Below are positions 63,706 to 64,000 of a stretch of 64,000 nucleotides of DNA, piece by piece. This DNA is from UBA1161 sp049520395. GTDB lineage: Bacteria; Planctomycetota; Phycisphaerae; Tepidisphaerales; Tepidisphaeraceae. A program made the position numbers and the translations under genes. The notes beneath the pieces were generated by a model. The model was not told the DNA's origin. It was given only the letters and a program-made list of their open reading frames with translations, and did not search any database. Each line of letters opens with the position of its first letter. Position 1 is the stretch's first letter. The stretch lies in the NCBI GenBank assembly GCA_049520395.1, contig JBEKPV010000004.1:6483-70482 (forward strand). The letters run 5' to 3'.

Positions 63706-64000
63706 GGCTACCCCATTCCCTAATTTGCGGAAGCGTCACACATATTCTACTCCCGATTCGATCTGCCGCCGCGCATTTTTCCCCCCATAATTCAGGCAAT
63801 CTAGGCGATCCAGGCAGAGTATGTTTAAAATTCAACTATTGCACCAACCCGATGCCCCCAATTCGTTTGCGAGCAAAGGCCGCCCCATCCCTTTTCGTTC
63901 ATGCGCGCAAAAGGGGCGGCCTTTTATTTCACAGAAAAAAATTTTCCAAAGAAAAACAGAGCCGATCAATAAATTCTGAAAGGCAAGTTGCCTGCCCTGA
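63706..64000. other. Right-edge intergenic region with a strong hairpin
   Basis: No gene starts or ends here. AAAGGCCGCCCC (63875-63886) and GGGGCGGCCTTT (63913-63924) form a perfect 12-bp stem around a 26-base loop, followed by TTA TTTC on the plus strand. With no plus-strand gene upstream it may be an attenuator, the end of a small RNA, or a terminator reading from the minus strand of a gene beyond the edge. Confidence 0.55.

Overview
The window looks like chromosomal DNA from a planctomycete, most plausibly of the Phycisphaerae/Tepidisphaerales type; this is inferred from gene content, not from a marker-gene search. The signs are several Hanks-type Ser/Thr kinases, an ECF sigma factor fused to a membrane anchor and a large exported domain, a prepilin-type protein ending in an FADGHV motif, a secreted GH28 enzyme with an N-terminal LESRQYLSG motif (LEPR-XLL-like), a SPINDLY-like O-GlcNAc transferase, and a SecA-like/M50 peptidase/HlyD export cluster. 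No phage, plasmid, insertion sequence or CRISPR array was seen.

Layout. 1-7.6 kb (minus): a compact operon for a signal-peptide HlyD adaptor, a GAF-membrane-HlyD protein (broken near its 3' end), a PqqD-M50 peptidase-HlyD fusion, a truncated SecA-like ATPase and a PIG-L deacetylase running off the left edge. This is the best candidate for an undescribed system: a Sec-motor/adaptor export or peptide-processing machine. 7.9-12.8 kb: envelope proteolysis and signalling (zincin, SppA, zinc-ribbon membrane protein, amidase-fold protein, kinase, HtrA-like protease). 12.8-23.6 kb (minus): a fused 2-oxoacid:ferredoxin oxidoreductase, then gltB - HEPN - BolA-like - gltD joined by ATGA overlaps; the HEPN gene has an in-frame TAA and gltD an apparent 14-nt deletion.

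23.7-34.3 kb: a GT39-like membrane glycosyltransferase, an FHA-GAF-SpoIIE phosphatase divergent from two large membrane kinases, and an amidohydrolase. 34.3-38.3 kb (minus): beta-propeller lipoprotein, purH, trmB and a small lipoprotein. 38.4-41.5 kb (plus): strong promoter, tRNA-Thr, tuf, rpmG, tRNA-Trp, secE, nusG. 41.5-49.8 kb: TPR-OGT, prepilin-like protein, an orphan antitoxin with a PIN toxin remnant, a PHP phosphatase, PilT-like ATPase, purQ, a thioredoxin-fold protein and a hypothetical.

50-64 kb: type II glutamine synthetase with terminator, moeA with a tiny secreted-peptide frame, a PMT/TPR membrane protein carrying an in-frame palindromic repeat, a nucleoside deoxyribosyltransferase-like protein, a repeat beta-propeller divergent from the sigma-sensor fusion, an Mla/Mce-type ATPase, GH28, a Doc/antitoxin pair and a DUF4328-like membrane protein. 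Four intergenic arrays of 7-bp repeats with different unit sequences are scattered through the window. Nitrogen assimilation (gltB, gltD, glnII) and purine synthesis (purH, purQ) are split over separate loci. Several gene-breaking lesions sit in the first 19 kb and could be real decay or assembly error.
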